From a virus, in IMG/VR virus record IMGVR_UViG_3300034375_003113, positions 1 through 64,000 of that record: a stretch of DNA of 64,000 nt. One strand, given 5' to 3'. The notes beneath the pieces were generated by a model. That model did not search any database. It was not told the DNA's origin and saw only the letters and a program-made list of their open reading frames with translations. Within the stretch, counting starts at the first letter, position 1. Each line of letters begins with the position of its first letter. Below, piece after piece: positions 15,696-24,098 of the stretch. Position numbers and translations under genes: made by a program.

Positions 15696-16918
15696 TATCC
15701 TTTAATCCAATTCTTTGCTAATGTAAAGTTTGCTGTACTAAACTCTAATCTATCTACTAATTTAACGGCGTTGCCCATTCTATCTACAGCAACATAACCT
15801 TCTGGATTTGTTACTTCAAATCCATTACCTTTTTGTAAAAAAGTTCCTATTGATTTAATTTGATTCATTTTACTTACAAGATAATTTTTAACTTTTTGTA
15901 AAGTTACATAACTTGCAATTGCAAAATATATTTCATTATCATATCTATCAATAAATTTTAAACCATCATCTCTTATTGTTTTGTATTTACTTTTTGCAGC
16001 TTCTGTTTTTTTACTTGACATCTCATCATCTAAAACTGAAGCATAGTACTTTCTAAAATCTGATTGTAATCCTTTTACATTACTAATAGTTTGACCTTCT
16101 CTTATTTTTGTATTGAAGAAAATCTTTAATCTTGCACCAACTGATAACATATTTGTTTGTCTTTTTAACAAATCTAAAATAACTTTACCTTTTGAAATTG
16201 ATCCCATTGCCATTCTTAACATATTATCGTACTGATCACTTTCAGCAGTTGTAAATGTAGCAACACCAGATGAGTCTTTGTAACTTGCGTCATCAAAGAA
16301 TACTGCTGGCGTCTTTGTAAAACGATTTACATTGACGCCAAAGCTTGCTTTTAGGTTAGACATCTTTCGGCCATTGTAAGTAGTGTGAAAGATAATGCCT
16401 AACTTAGCTCTTTTAATTCTTTTAGCAAGGTCAGTATTTTCTGGAACAGCATATGTTATAGTGTTTGGTGTAAATGCGATAGCATCTTCACCTCGTATAG
16501 ATACCGACTTAATATCTCCTGATGTAAATAACAAGTCACCTTGTACAACACCTCGTATACCAAGTTTAGGTAATTCTTTTAAACAGATTGATAATTTATC
16601 TACTAAACCACCAGAGTGATTTCTTCTTATATCTGCTTGTGTGTAATTGATTTTAGGAGTTACGTTGAATACTGATTTTGATCCAACAAAGAATTTGCCG
16701 TTTTCAGGATTGATACCACAGAATACTGCTGGTGCACCATCCCATTTAACGGATACGTTTAATTTTCTACGTGATGAACCTACTAGCATATTTCTTAATG
16801 ATTTAAGAAATTCTACTGCGTTAAGGCCACCTTGGTAACCGTTATTAATAATTTCGTCTTCTAAATGTTCTAAATGAGTATTTTTTGCCTCATTAAGATA
16901 TTGTTTAAAACTATACAT
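15695..16918 (-). CDS. Nucleic-acid ligase-like protein with capsid-targeting-like N-terminus
   Basis: The 407-residue protein begins MYSFKQYLNEAK, with L-N-E|A at 8-11. Residues 55-64 (VSVKWDGAPA) carry the KxDG motif of covalent nucleotidyltransferases, with Lys58 as the expected AMP-accepting residue. GVVQGDLLF at about 123-131 and EGYVAVDRMGNAVKLVD near the C-terminus correspond to later ligase motifs. I think it belongs to a family annotated as DUF6267, but ligase activity and substrate are inferred. A late promoter at 17011-17018 and a sigma70-like promoter at 16937-16965 both precede it; GGGAGAAAA is the SD. Confidence 0.7.
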   Translation of the reverse strand: MYSFKQYLNEAKNTHLEHLEDEIINNGYQGGLNAVEFLKSLRNMLVGSSRRKLNVSVKWDGAPAVFCGINPENGKFFVGSKSVFNVTPKINYTQADIRRNHSGGLVDKLSICLKELPKLGIRGVVQGDLLFTSGDIKSVSIRGEDAIAFTPNTITYAVPENTDLAKRIKRAKLGIIFHTTYNGRKMSNLKASFGVNVNRFTKTPAVFFDDASYKDSSGVATFTTAESDQYDNMLRMAMGSISKGKVILDLLKRQTNMLSVGARLKIFFNTKIREGQTISNVKGLQSDFRKYYASVLDDEMSSKKTEAAKSKYKTIRDDGLKFIDRYDNEIYFAIASYVTLQKVKNYLVSKMNQIKSIGTFLQKGNGFEVTNPEGYVAVDRMGNAVKLVDRLEFSTANFTLAKNWIKG

Positions 16919-16936
16919 TTTTCTCCCACTATTCCC

Positions 16937-16965
16937 ATTATATCAAAAAATTACGCCTTTGTCAA
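16937..16965 (-). promoter_or_regulatory. Consensus sigma70-like promoter before the ligase-like gene
   Basis: Minus strand TTGACA (16960-16965), 17 nt, TATAAT (16937-16942), both perfect. Predicted start about 12 nt before the ATG at 16918. It lies downstream of a late promoter, so the operon may be read both early and late. Confidence 0.8.
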
Positions 16966-17010
16966 GCGAAAAATCACTATATCCCATTAATAAATCACTA
17001 CTTACTAGAC

Positions 17011-17018
17011 TATTTATA
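17011..17018 (-). promoter_or_regulatory. T4-type late promoter before the ligase-like gene
   Basis: Exact TATAAATA on the minus strand in the gap after the 412-aa gene, about 93 nt before the ligase-like start codon. It would drive the operon of leader-bearing enzymes and virion proteins late in infection. Confidence 0.6.
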
Positions 17019-18257
17019 CTAATAAAGTTTGCCGAACGGCCCGAAAGGAAATACACTACGTCCTATCTTCTGGCATAAGAAGATTAAATCTGTCATATAC
17101 TCATGGATCTCATCTTTTTTAAACTTTGAAACCATGTGTAGGAATCGTAATTGTAGTAGTTTGTTATTAGCAATCCAAGGTGTTCTACCCTCAAATGCTA
17201 TTCTCATATTCTTTGTAAAATCTTTAGGCATGATCTTTGTTTCTATAGGTATGCCTTTTTGTTTCATATTTGTAACAAATTCTTCGTACATAACTTGCCA
17301 CATCTTTGCTTGTTTATTAAAGTCACTTATATCTTGTGGTTCTTTTTTTGCGTCATTTAAAAATTGTGATCTGTATGGTTTGCCAGCAGTTAATTTTCTA
17401 ACTAGTTCTAAAGGTGCCTTACCTAATCTTGCAGCCTCACCTTTACCCGTACCTTCTATTTTTAAATTAGATAACCTTGATGTTGTATTGCCTTTAACTT
17501 GAAACTTTGCTATTTCTGTACCTCTAATACCTAAAGTCAATACAGAATCTTGTGTTGTAAAACCAGCATTCTTTTTTATACCATATGTAGATAGATCAAA
17601 CTTAACTTTTAAAAGTTTGTAATCAAACTCACCTTTTTTATTTTCTACTGCTTTAAAAAACTTATCATCTAAATTAACTTCTTGGTACTTTGCTTGATTG
17701 CCTGAAATTAATTTTAAAGAAAGACCTATAACTTTTCTTTCTTTGTATAACTTTCTCATTATCTGATTAAGTTCTTCTATAGTTTGTGTGCCTTTAGGTC
17801 CTTCTATTTCTTTTAATATGATTTGTCTATTGACTTCTTTTTTATCAATCAACCATATATCAGCAGGATTGTATGAGTCTTTATTTGATATGCTAAAATA
17901 ATCTCTAATCGTTTTCATAAACCACATCATAAAACCATCTTTATCATCTCTATCAAAGACGGTAAATTTTGCGTTAGAAAACTCTCTTAATATTCTTTCG
18001 TTTTGTTTAACAAAAGTTTCAAACCAGTTTTTTTCTATCTTTTGTGAAAAGGGTATCTTGTAATGAAATAATTGTTTTTTGTCTTTAACAAATATTTCTT
18101 TTAGTTCTTTTACGGTATCTTTATCGTTAACTATATCTTTTACTGAATTAAATTTTTTATTATTTTGAAATGATTGCTTACAGATAGCGGCAGTAGCCTT
18201 CTCCTGCATTGCTGTAAATTCAGCGTCTTTTACGTTAATACCATTTAGAATTGCCAT
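17019..18257 (-). CDS. Conserved phage protein, possible nuclease-like fold
   Basis: The 412-residue protein is mixed alpha/beta with no membrane segment. PADIWLIDKKEVNRQII (about 131-147) followed by KVIGLSLKLI (about 174-183) recalls the D-x(n)-x-x-K core of PD-(D/E)XK nucleases, where PADIW supplies the Asp and SLK the Lys; this is a weak resemblance. The C-terminal quarter is helical and basic and ends FPFGPFGKLY. Homologues occur, from memory, in many T4-like marine phages. There is no clear SD; a CATAAATA box lies immediately upstream. Confidence 0.65.
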   Translation of the reverse strand: MAILNGINVKDAEFTAMQEKATAAICKQSFQNNKKFNSVKDIVNDKDTVKELKEIFVKDKKQLFHYKIPFSQKIEKNWFETFVKQNERILREFSNAKFTVFDRDDKDGFMMWFMKTIRDYFSISNKDSYNPADIWLIDKKEVNRQIILKEIEGPKGTQTIEELNQIMRKLYKERKVIGLSLKLISGNQAKYQEVNLDDKFFKAVENKKGEFDYKLLKVKFDLSTYGIKKNAGFTTQDSVLTLGIRGTEIAKFQVKGNTTSRLSNLKIEGTGKGEAARLGKAPLELVRKLTAGKPYRSQFLNDAKKEPQDISDFNKQAKMWQVMYEEFVTNMKQKGIPIETKIMPKDFTKNMRIAFEGRTPWIANNKLLQLRFLHMVSKFKKDEIHEYMTDLIFLCQKIGRSVFPFGPFGKLY

Positions 18258-18265
18258 ACATATAT

Positions 18266-18550
18266 TTATGCACGGCTTCTACCTCTAGTTCTAGCAGGAG
18301 AATTATAATTTGTTTTACCTTGATCTAACATCTTCTCTTTTTCACCTCTACAATCAAAGAAAGGTGGGAACCCGAATATGCCAAACGTTTTGGATTTATT
18401 CTGAAACTTTGTTAACTGCTTAACATCTTCCTCAAAGAAAGACTCTTTTAACACAAGTTTACTAGGCATTTCAACGCAACGCCAAAGTATTTCATTTTTT
18501 ACTTTGACCATTTCAGTTTTATAGTATATTGATGGTTTTCTTTTTCTCAT
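18266..18550 (-). CDS. Conserved hypothetical protein beside gp41
   Basis: This 94-residue protein (KPSIYYKTEMVKVKNEILWRCVEMPSKLV) has a beta-rich N-terminal half, then a segment with FGIFGFPPFFDCRGEKEKM and a basic RTRGRSRA tail. Two Cys occur (25 and about 68). It overlaps the helicase gene by ATGA, which suggests translational coupling and possibly a role with the primosome. By memory this gene accompanies gp41 in marine T4-like phages. Function unknown. Confidence 0.7.
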   Translation of the reverse strand: MRKRKPSIYYKTEMVKVKNEILWRCVEMPSKLVLKESFFEEDVKQLTKFQNKSKTFGIFGFPPFFDCRGEKEKMLDQGKTNYNSPARTRGRSRA

Positions 18551-19929
18551 ATTTTAAAATCCGAAAATTTATCATAAACCTCAGCAGATTGTGGGCCTGA
18601 TGGTTTTTCAATCTTCTCCTTACTTTCTTGGTTACTATCTACAATCTGTTGAGCAGATTGTTCTACATCATACAATCTCATCTTACTTCTATCTACACCT
18701 ATTATAAATGCACGATTGACAGCAGGATCATTATAACGATTCTTTAATTGTTTAACTTTGATTTGACCTAGTTCTTCTAATTCTTCATTTGATATTAGAG
18801 CAAACATAAAGTCAGCAGTTGCAGGAAGACCAAATGATTCTGAAGTATCTTCAAGTCCTACGTCACTTGATAGATAACCAGTTCTAGTTGTTTGTGTAGC
18901 AGATACAATAGGTACATTATATTGTACTGCAAGACCTCTTAATTCTTCAGCGATAGATTTAACCATAGTATAGGAGTTAATATTGCCACCTTTAAATCTA
19001 CTACTAGTACATATATTCAAATAATCAATGAATATTAAATCAGGTTTAAATGCTTTCTTTAGGGCAAGTTCATCTAGCAAAGATTTAAAATGACCTGCGT
19101 GAGCAGACGCCGTAGGATATTCTTTGATAATTAATTGACCATTGGTTTTGTTTTGCATTTTAGATGTTTTATTATCGTATATTTCTTTTGGCATTTCATA
19201 AAGATCATCAATAGTTACATCTAATAAGTTAGCGTCAATCCTTTCTGCGATACGTTCTTCAGCCATTTCTAAAGTTATATACAATACATTTTTACCTTCC
19301 GATATAACACTACTTGCAACATGACACATAAACAAAGATTTACCAACACCTGTGCCTGCAAGAGCAATGTTTAAAGTTTTAGGTGGTAGGCCACCTTTTG
19401 TAATTCTATTGAAGTATGAAAGATCAAACTTTAATCTTGCTTCAGTTCTATGGTAATATTCAAATCGGTCCTCTGCCTGATTTAGATAATCATGCCCTAT
19501 ATGTCTATCAAACGAAACGCCAAGCGCTTCTGATAGGATACTAGGTATCGCTTCTGGTGTATGTTTCTTATCTTTACCATCTATGATTTTGATACCTTGT
19601 AATACTGCATTATACACAGCACGATCTTTACAAAACTTTTCTGTTGTATCTAACAACCATTGTTGTTCAACTTCTTCATGTTGTAAACTGTTTAATAATA
19701 ATTTTGTATTTTTAAATTCGTCTTCGGTAAGAGTCTTATCGTTTGACAATTCAATTTCAATTGCTTCTTTTGTAGGGAGATTATTATACTTGACAACAAA
19801 ATCACTTATGATATTAAATATAGTAACCTCATCTCTATTTCTAAAGAAGTCAGGTTTAATAAATGGTAATGTTTTTCTTGTAAAGTCTTCGTTAAAGACT
19901 AGGTTGGATAAAAGTGTCTTCTCAAACAT
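18547..19929 (-). CDS. 41: gp41 DnaB-like replicative helicase
   Basis: The 460-residue protein has a helical N-terminal domain (about 1-160) and a RecA-like core. Walker A AGTGVGKS is at 191-198. DLIFIDYLNI is the Walker B strand with Asp-Tyr, and the LRGLAVQYNVPIVSATQ motif is typical of the DnaB/T4 gp41 family. Gp41 unwinds duplex DNA 5' to 3' at the fork, working with the gp61 primase, which I do not see in this window. Length matches T4 gp41 (475). It overlaps the oxygenase gene by 8 nt. Confidence 0.92.
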   Translation of the reverse strand: MFEKTLLSNLVFNEDFTRKTLPFIKPDFFRNRDEVTIFNIISDFVVKYNNLPTKEAIEIELSNDKTLTEDEFKNTKLLLNSLQHEEVEQQWLLDTTEKFCKDRAVYNAVLQGIKIIDGKDKKHTPEAIPSILSEALGVSFDRHIGHDYLNQAEDRFEYYHRTEARLKFDLSYFNRITKGGLPPKTLNIALAGTGVGKSLFMCHVASSVISEGKNVLYITLEMAEERIAERIDANLLDVTIDDLYEMPKEIYDNKTSKMQNKTNGQLIIKEYPTASAHAGHFKSLLDELALKKAFKPDLIFIDYLNICTSSRFKGGNINSYTMVKSIAEELRGLAVQYNVPIVSATQTTRTGYLSSDVGLEDTSESFGLPATADFMFALISNEELEELGQIKVKQLKNRYNDPAVNRAFIIGVDRSKMRLYDVEQSAQQIVDSNQESKEKIEKPSGPQSAEVYDKFSDFKI

Positions 19930-20488
19930 AATGTAGATAACTCCCTATAATATACTTTGGTTGATTGATTGGTTTCTGTCCTGCGTGTCTAAATGTCCAC
20001 AATGGTGGGAATACGAGCACCTTACCTGCCTCTGGTTTAACTGATATATCATAATCAGGAAATGTTGTTTCGCCGCCATCATTGTTATTTAAATACATAA
20101 AAAAAACTAAAAATCTTCTAGCACTATTATAGTTAGTCACATCTACATGTGTTTGGAATTCATCTTCATTGTTAGGTTCATACTTCTTAAATCTTATCTG
20201 TTCAAAGCCAAACTTTTCTGGCCATTGTTTTAATGAGTCTATATTAACATCTTTTACATATTTGTCAACAACCTGTCTTAATTTAGGAAAGATTAAATCT
20301 GAATACTCTTTCCAGTCTGAAAACATGTTAAGATTAATTTCTGTAAATGACATATGACCTTTTAAATTTGTTTTGGATTGTTGATGTTGCGAATCTTCAA
20401 ACTTATCTATAAGGTGTTGACATTGATCCTTTTTAAGTACATTTTTATATGTACATATGTAATCACTTTTGAAACTTAATTTGACCAT
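19922..20488 (-). CDS. 2OG-Fe(II) oxygenase, prolyl-4-hydroxylase type
   Basis: The 188-residue protein contains the iron-binding triad of the 2OG oxygenases: His114 and Asp116 in FQTHVDVTN and His168 in FRHAG. A downstream Lys178 (QPKYIIGSYLHY) probably binds 2-oxoglutarate. The GGETTFPDYDISVKPEAGKVLVFPPL stretch is the usual P4H-like core. Such enzymes are common in cyanophages and other marine phages; the substrate (protein, base or host metabolite) is unknown. It overlaps gp41 and its upstream neighbour. Confidence 0.85.
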   Translation of the reverse strand: MVKLSFKSDYICTYKNVLKKDQCQHLIDKFEDSQHQQSKTNLKGHMSFTEINLNMFSDWKEYSDLIFPKLRQVVDKYVKDVNIDSLKQWPEKFGFEQIRFKKYEPNNEDEFQTHVDVTNYNSARRFLVFFMYLNNNDGGETTFPDYDISVKPEAGKVLVFPPLWTFRHAGQKPINQPKYIIGSYLHYV

Positions 20489-20750
20489 TCTCTAATTGTT
20501 TTTCTACGACCTCTATTAATATATCACCTATGTAATTTCTAAAATCTTCACTTGTAGTATCAACATCATTAGGATTCTTCTTAATATCATAATCAAACTT
20601 TAAAGGCAACTCACCTTGAGCATTTTCTTCCGAGGCAAACTTTACATGACCATATGTGTATATGATGTCTTTATAAGGGCCCTCTACAATCTTTATACAA
20701 CTATAATCATCAACATCACGTTGAGCAAAGACGTATCTATTCTGTGCCAT
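20463..20750 (-). CDS. Conserved hypothetical protein downstream of uvsX
   Basis: I choose ATG 20750, giving 95 residues starting [15 protein letters not shown]. The longer frame from 20855 would run 119 nt inside uvsX and has an atypical N-terminus. The product has a beta-rich N-terminal half ([25 protein letters not shown]) and a helical C-terminus ([18 protein letters not shown]). It overlaps the uvsX stop by 14 nt and the oxygenase by 26 nt. Not recognised beyond a general memory of marine T4-like phages. Confidence 0.65.
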   Translation of the reverse strand: MAQNRYVFAQRDVDDYSCIKIVEGPYKDIIYTYGHVKFASEENAQGELPLKFDYDIKKNPNDVDTTSEDFRNYIGDILIEVVEKQLENGQIKFQK

Positions 20751-21756
20751 AGAGGAATTCTTTTTTGGCTGCCTCGTCAATTTGAGCGAGAACATCTTTA
20801 GTAAAGAATTTATCAGGTTCATTATTGATAGTTTTAGCATATTGTTTTGATCCATCAGGTAGTTCTATTCTTGTTGATACTGATTTAAATATGTTATGTT
20901 TGATAGCAAGTTCTAATAACCCATAGTACTTATCAAGGCCATCTTTGTATGTTAATCTTACATCAATTATAGCATTTTCTTTTGTCAACCTTGACTTGTA
21001 ATTTTTACAATGAATAATATTACCAATGATTTCTTTGCCATCTTTCTCTTTACGTTTAGATAGATATACTATATTACTTGCAGCGTATTTAAGGCCAGAG
21101 CCACCACCCATCTCCTTTTGAGGAAACATAGAACCAATTACATCATATGTATGATTGGTCATAATCATAGGTACTTTTGCTTTGCCAAGTTTTAAAGTTA
21201 ATACTCTAAATGCAGCTTTTACAATCTGCGATCTAGTCATATCTCTTGTTTCTTTACCTTCGGCAGTATCTTCCATTTCTTTTGTAGTAGATAACATTCC
21301 TAAACTATCTAAAACAAACATAATAGGTTTTTTACTTTTCTCGTCTTGTTCTATATATTTGTCAATCACTTTAATTGATTGATGTCTAAACTCTTGTACT
21401 GTGGCAACTGGTACAATAACCATTCTGCTACTGTCTATACCACGACTTTCAACTAATTCTTTTGTTAAGGCACTTTCTGATTCAAAGTAAATCACACCTG
21501 CGTCTTTGTTTTTTTCTAAAAATGCTTTTACTATTCCTAATGCAAAGAAAGTTTTACCTGTTGCAGCTTCACCTGCAATTGCTGTAATTTTATTTGATGG
21601 CATACCACCATAGATTGATCCTGATAGTAAAGCATTTAGGGCGTGAGAACCTGTGTCAATAAACGAATCAACGTCACCTGCTTCTACACCCTCACTTACT
21701 AGTGTGGCATATTCATTACCAGTTTCTTTTATTATGTCTTTTAAAAAATCACTCAT
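20737..21756 (-). CDS. uvsX: UvsX RecA-like recombinase
   Basis: The 339-residue protein has a RecA fold with Walker A GEAATGKT at 62-69 and the Walker B strand [11 protein letters not shown] near 143-153. It also has the loop [16 protein letters not shown], matching T4 UvsX in order and length. UvsX coats single-stranded DNA and drives strand invasion for recombination-dependent replication with UvsY and UvsW, both encoded elsewhere in this window. Upstream are a sigma70-like promoter and two tandem SD sequences. Confidence 0.93.
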   Translation of the reverse strand: MSDFLKDIIKETGNEYATLVSEGVEAGDVDSFIDTGSHALNALLSGSIYGGMPSNKITAIAGEAATGKTFFALGIVKAFLEKNKDAGVIYFESESALTKELVESRGIDSSRMVIVPVATVQEFRHQSIKVIDKYIEQDEKSKKPIMFVLDSLGMLSTTKEMEDTAEGKETRDMTRSQIVKAAFRVLTLKLGKAKVPMIMTNHTYDVIGSMFPQKEMGGGSGLKYAASNIVYLSKRKEKDGKEIIGNIIHCKNYKSRLTKENAIIDVRLTYKDGLDKYYGLLELAIKHNIFKSVSTRIELPDGSKQYAKTINNEPDKFFTKDVLAQIDEAAKKEFLYGTE

Positions 21757-21757
21757 A

Positions 21758-21783
21758 TTAATTCTCCTTATTAATTCTCCTTA
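21758..21783 (-). repeat. uvsX: Tandem 13-bp repeat carrying two SD sequences before uvsX
   Basis: The unit TTAATTCTCCTTA occurs twice without a spacer. On the mRNA strand each copy reads TAAGGAGAATTAA, so two AAGGAG ribosome sites lie 13 nt apart, the nearer 7 nt from the uvsX ATG. Confidence 0.75.
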
Positions 21784-21792
21784 ATTGTATCT

Positions 21793-21820
21793 ATTATATC
21801 ATATTTGTGTTTATTGTCAA
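21793..21820 (-). promoter_or_regulatory. Sigma70-like promoter before uvsX
   Basis: Minus strand TTGACA (21815-21820), 16 nt, TATAAT (21793-21798). The predicted leader to uvsX is about 30 nt. The -35 overlaps the stop codon of the upstream twitch-domain gene. Confidence 0.75.
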
Positions 21821-22113
21821 GCGTCATTAACCTTACAATTGATCTGACAAGCAACAGGTGCTGTATCAGGATTCTTCCAACTATCTGGCAAAATTTTAGT
21901 AAACCATTCATTATTTAATATGTTTTTCAACGTATGATTCTTTAAGTTATTTTCATCAAAATTGTATTTACTTATTACTGGATCATTTGCCCAATCAGTT
22001 CTAAAATGATTTGTTGGAAAATCTTCTTTTAGATAACAACATTGAAAGACTTGACCATCAGGATTAATCATACATCTTTTTAATTCTTTCCATTTACATA
22101 TAATTTTTGACAT
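21817..22113 (-). CDS. SPASM/twitch-like auxiliary domain, split from the radical SAM gene
   Basis: The 98-residue product has the Cys pattern of the C-terminal auxiliary cluster domain of radical SAM enzymes: C6 in IICKWK, C14 with NPDGQVFQCCY (C24, C25), and a final CQINC pair. In related proteins this domain follows the radical SAM core in the same chain. Here the core is encoded by the upstream ORF, and the two frames overlap by 20 nt in different phases. An AGAGAGG precedes the ATG, so separate translation is possible. A one-base indel in the AAAAA run would fuse the frames. Confidence 0.7.
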   Translation of the reverse strand: MSKIICKWKELKRCMINPDGQVFQCCYLKEDFPTNHFRTDWANDPVISKYNFDENNLKNHTLKNILNNEWFTKILPDSWKNPDTAPVACQINCKVNDA

Positions 22114-22765
22114 GTACAGCCCTCTCTAATATTTCATGTTCACCATCTTCATTTGTAAAATTAAATGTATTTAAATCACCATGTAAGAAATCAAATCTAT
22201 CTGATGGATACGATACATGATTGTGAGAACCATTTTTAAGTGCTAGATTTTTTATTTGTCTATCATAATTTTCATTATGTTTAAACAAAACGGTTTGTGA
22301 TAAAGGAATAGCATTTGTAGTAGATAATGCTTTTAAAGCAGATAATGATTTTTTTAATGATGTACCTCGTCTATACTTCTGGTGCATTTGTTCATCTACA
22401 CCATCTACATCTATAACCATTGATAATCTTCTACCACAATATTTTCCTAATCTTATATAGAAATCATCTTTACGAATACTACCATTTGTAGTAATTATAA
22501 CTTTTGCATTTGAATTATCCATTATGTAATATACAATTGACTCTAAATCTTTTGCCATCAAAGGATCACCATATGTGCCACAAAAACTATATTCTTTCAT
22601 ATCATCTAAAGTATTTTTAGGAAAATAGTTTTTAAAATCTAACAACGACCAAGTTGTTAATGGTAATTTCATAGCTGTATGTAAACCATGTGGCGATGTT
22701 CTTTGACATTGTGGACATCTAGCGTTACATAAGTTTGTTAAATTTATATCTGCTATTTCTATCAA
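22094..22765 (-). CDS. Radical SAM core enzyme
   Basis: The 223-residue protein begins MIEIADINLTNLCNARCPQC with the radical SAM CxxxCxxC motif at Cys13, 17 and 20. A CGTYGDPLMAKDLESIVYYIMD segment and IITTNGSIRKD follow, which match the SAM-binding GGEP-like and TNG strands of the SPASM-subfamily core. It would generate a 5'-deoxyadenosyl radical; the substrate is unknown. The chain stops shortly after the core, and the auxiliary cluster domain continues in the next ORF. It overlaps the methyltransferase gene by ATGA. Confidence 0.8.
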   Translation of the reverse strand: MIEIADINLTNLCNARCPQCQRTSPHGLHTAMKLPLTTWSLLDFKNYFPKNTLDDMKEYSFCGTYGDPLMAKDLESIVYYIMDNSNAKVIITTNGSIRKDDFYIRLGKYCGRRLSMVIDVDGVDEQMHQKYRRGTSLKKSLSALKALSTTNAIPLSQTVLFKHNENYDRQIKNLALKNGSHNHVSYPSDRFDFLHGDLNTFNFTNEDGEHEILERAVHVKNYM

Positions 22766-24024
22766 AATAATGTTGCCCTTCTACTGTGCCTAAAGTAATC
22801 TAATTTTTCTTTTGAAAAACACCATACGTTTTCAATATATATTCTATTCATAAACTCTGCTTTTTCTTCGTCACTTTCAAATAGTTTATCTGATTTAGGT
22901 CGTTGCATAATCCTCATACCTATCTGACCTACAAAGTTATCTTTTAAACTATCAACAAGTTCATCACTACTATAATATCTTTTGTTTTTTATATTAGGAT
23001 CCATAATGTTTACAAACATATGCTTTGATCTCTCAAAACTCTTTTGAGCAACAGGTAGATAGAAGTCATCACGCCATTTAGAATATTCATCAAACTTATG
23101 CCATGATTGATTTTCTTCTTTTTCACCACCCTCGTTATACCTTTCTGTAGAAAAGTATGGTGGACTTGTAAATGCACAATCTATATTATCAATTTTATCC
23201 CATGGTAAGTCTTCAGCACCACAGTTATAGATAGTTACCTTTTTAGGTTTAGATAAGAAACTATTATATGTTTCTACTTGTTTTAAATATTGTTTGTAAG
23301 TATTGGGATTAGGATCACAGCCGATATATTCTTCAGCGTCACTAGTAAAGAAACCTGCAAGTCTATCGCCCCATCCACATGATGTATCTAATACTCTTTT
23401 AGCATTTGTCATCTGATAGATTGTCTTTGCTACATTAGGTTTAAATTGTGTTGCAATATATGTACCTAATCTAAACGCTGACATGTAACTCTTATCATCT
23501 AATCTACCACCTCTTAATTCTATTTTGTTATCTACTTCAACAGGTTTCATACCATTGATACCACGCCATATAGGACCTAGACAACGCCATATATCTTTTG
23601 CTGTACCCTGCTCCCATACATCTATAGGTGCTTTGAAACCAAAACTACCACAATTCAATCTTAAATGTTGATGAAAGTAATTTGATATGTCATTGAAATT
23701 AGATGGTGCGTCTATGATACCTAGACCATTATCTTTAAAATTATATTTGTAATCATCATATTTTTCTTTTACATTTTTTTCTAATAGTTCTATAGGTTTT
23801 ACAAACTCCCATACATCTTGTTTTTGTAAAGACTTAAATGCCTGACGCATTGCTTCGTATGAAATCTTCTTTAGAGGAAACGTTGGTCTGTATTCTGCAA
23901 TATATTCTGCAAGGTCTAGCCTAAATTTTTCTTTACCTATATCGTTAGTGACCGTTTCAAAGGTCTGTTGATCCATTATAGGTAATCTATTTTCGTCTGC
24001 GTATTTACTTAGGTAGTTCATCAT
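22762..24024 (-). CDS. TSPPY-type DNA methyltransferase-like protein
   Basis: The 420-residue protein has an N-terminal helical region, a SAM-binding motif I-like segment VLDTSCGWGDRLAGF at 211-225 with GCDPN at 235-239, and the catalytic motif TSPPYF at 286-291. The latter is typical of N4-cytosine or N6-adenine DNA methyltransferases. A paralogue of the same design lies at 36293-37372. Target base and site cannot be read. It is the first gene after a perfect sigma70-like promoter and is coupled to the radical SAM gene. Confidence 0.75.
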   Translation of the reverse strand: MMNYLSKYADENRLPIMDQQTFETVTNDIGKEKFRLDLAEYIAEYRPTFPLKKISYEAMRQAFKSLQKQDVWEFVKPIELLEKNVKEKYDDYKYNFKDNGLGIIDAPSNFNDISNYFHQHLRLNCGSFGFKAPIDVWEQGTAKDIWRCLGPIWRGINGMKPVEVDNKIELRGGRLDDKSYMSAFRLGTYIATQFKPNVAKTIYQMTNAKRVLDTSCGWGDRLAGFFTSDAEEYIGCDPNPNTYKQYLKQVETYNSFLSKPKKVTIYNCGAEDLPWDKIDNIDCAFTSPPYFSTERYNEGGEKEENQSWHKFDEYSKWRDDFYLPVAQKSFERSKHMFVNIMDPNIKNKRYYSSDELVDSLKDNFVGQIGMRIMQRPKSDKLFESDEEKAEFMNRIYIENVWCFSKEKLDYFRHSRRATLF

Positions 24025-24062
24025 TCCACTTTCTTAGCATCCAATATATAAATCCATATATC

Positions 24063-24091
24063 ATTATAACACATACTATTGCTATTGTCAA
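24063..24091 (-). promoter_or_regulatory. Consensus sigma70-like promoter
   Basis: Minus strand TTGACA (24086-24091), 17 nt, TATAAT (24063-24068), both perfect. It lies in the 74-nt gap between the MT-A70 gene and the TSPPY methyltransferase gene and would start transcription about 32 nt before the latter. Confidence 0.8.
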
Positions 24092-24098
24092 TTGCATA

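Noticed and set aside
18263-18270. CATAAATA as late promoter for the 412-aa gene
   Set aside because: It differs from TATAAATA at the first base, lies 6 nt from the ATG and has no other support.
20751-20855. N-terminal extension of the gene downstream of uvsX
   Set aside because: It would lie entirely within the uvsX C-terminus, and the peptide looks unlike the rest of the protein; start moved to 20750.
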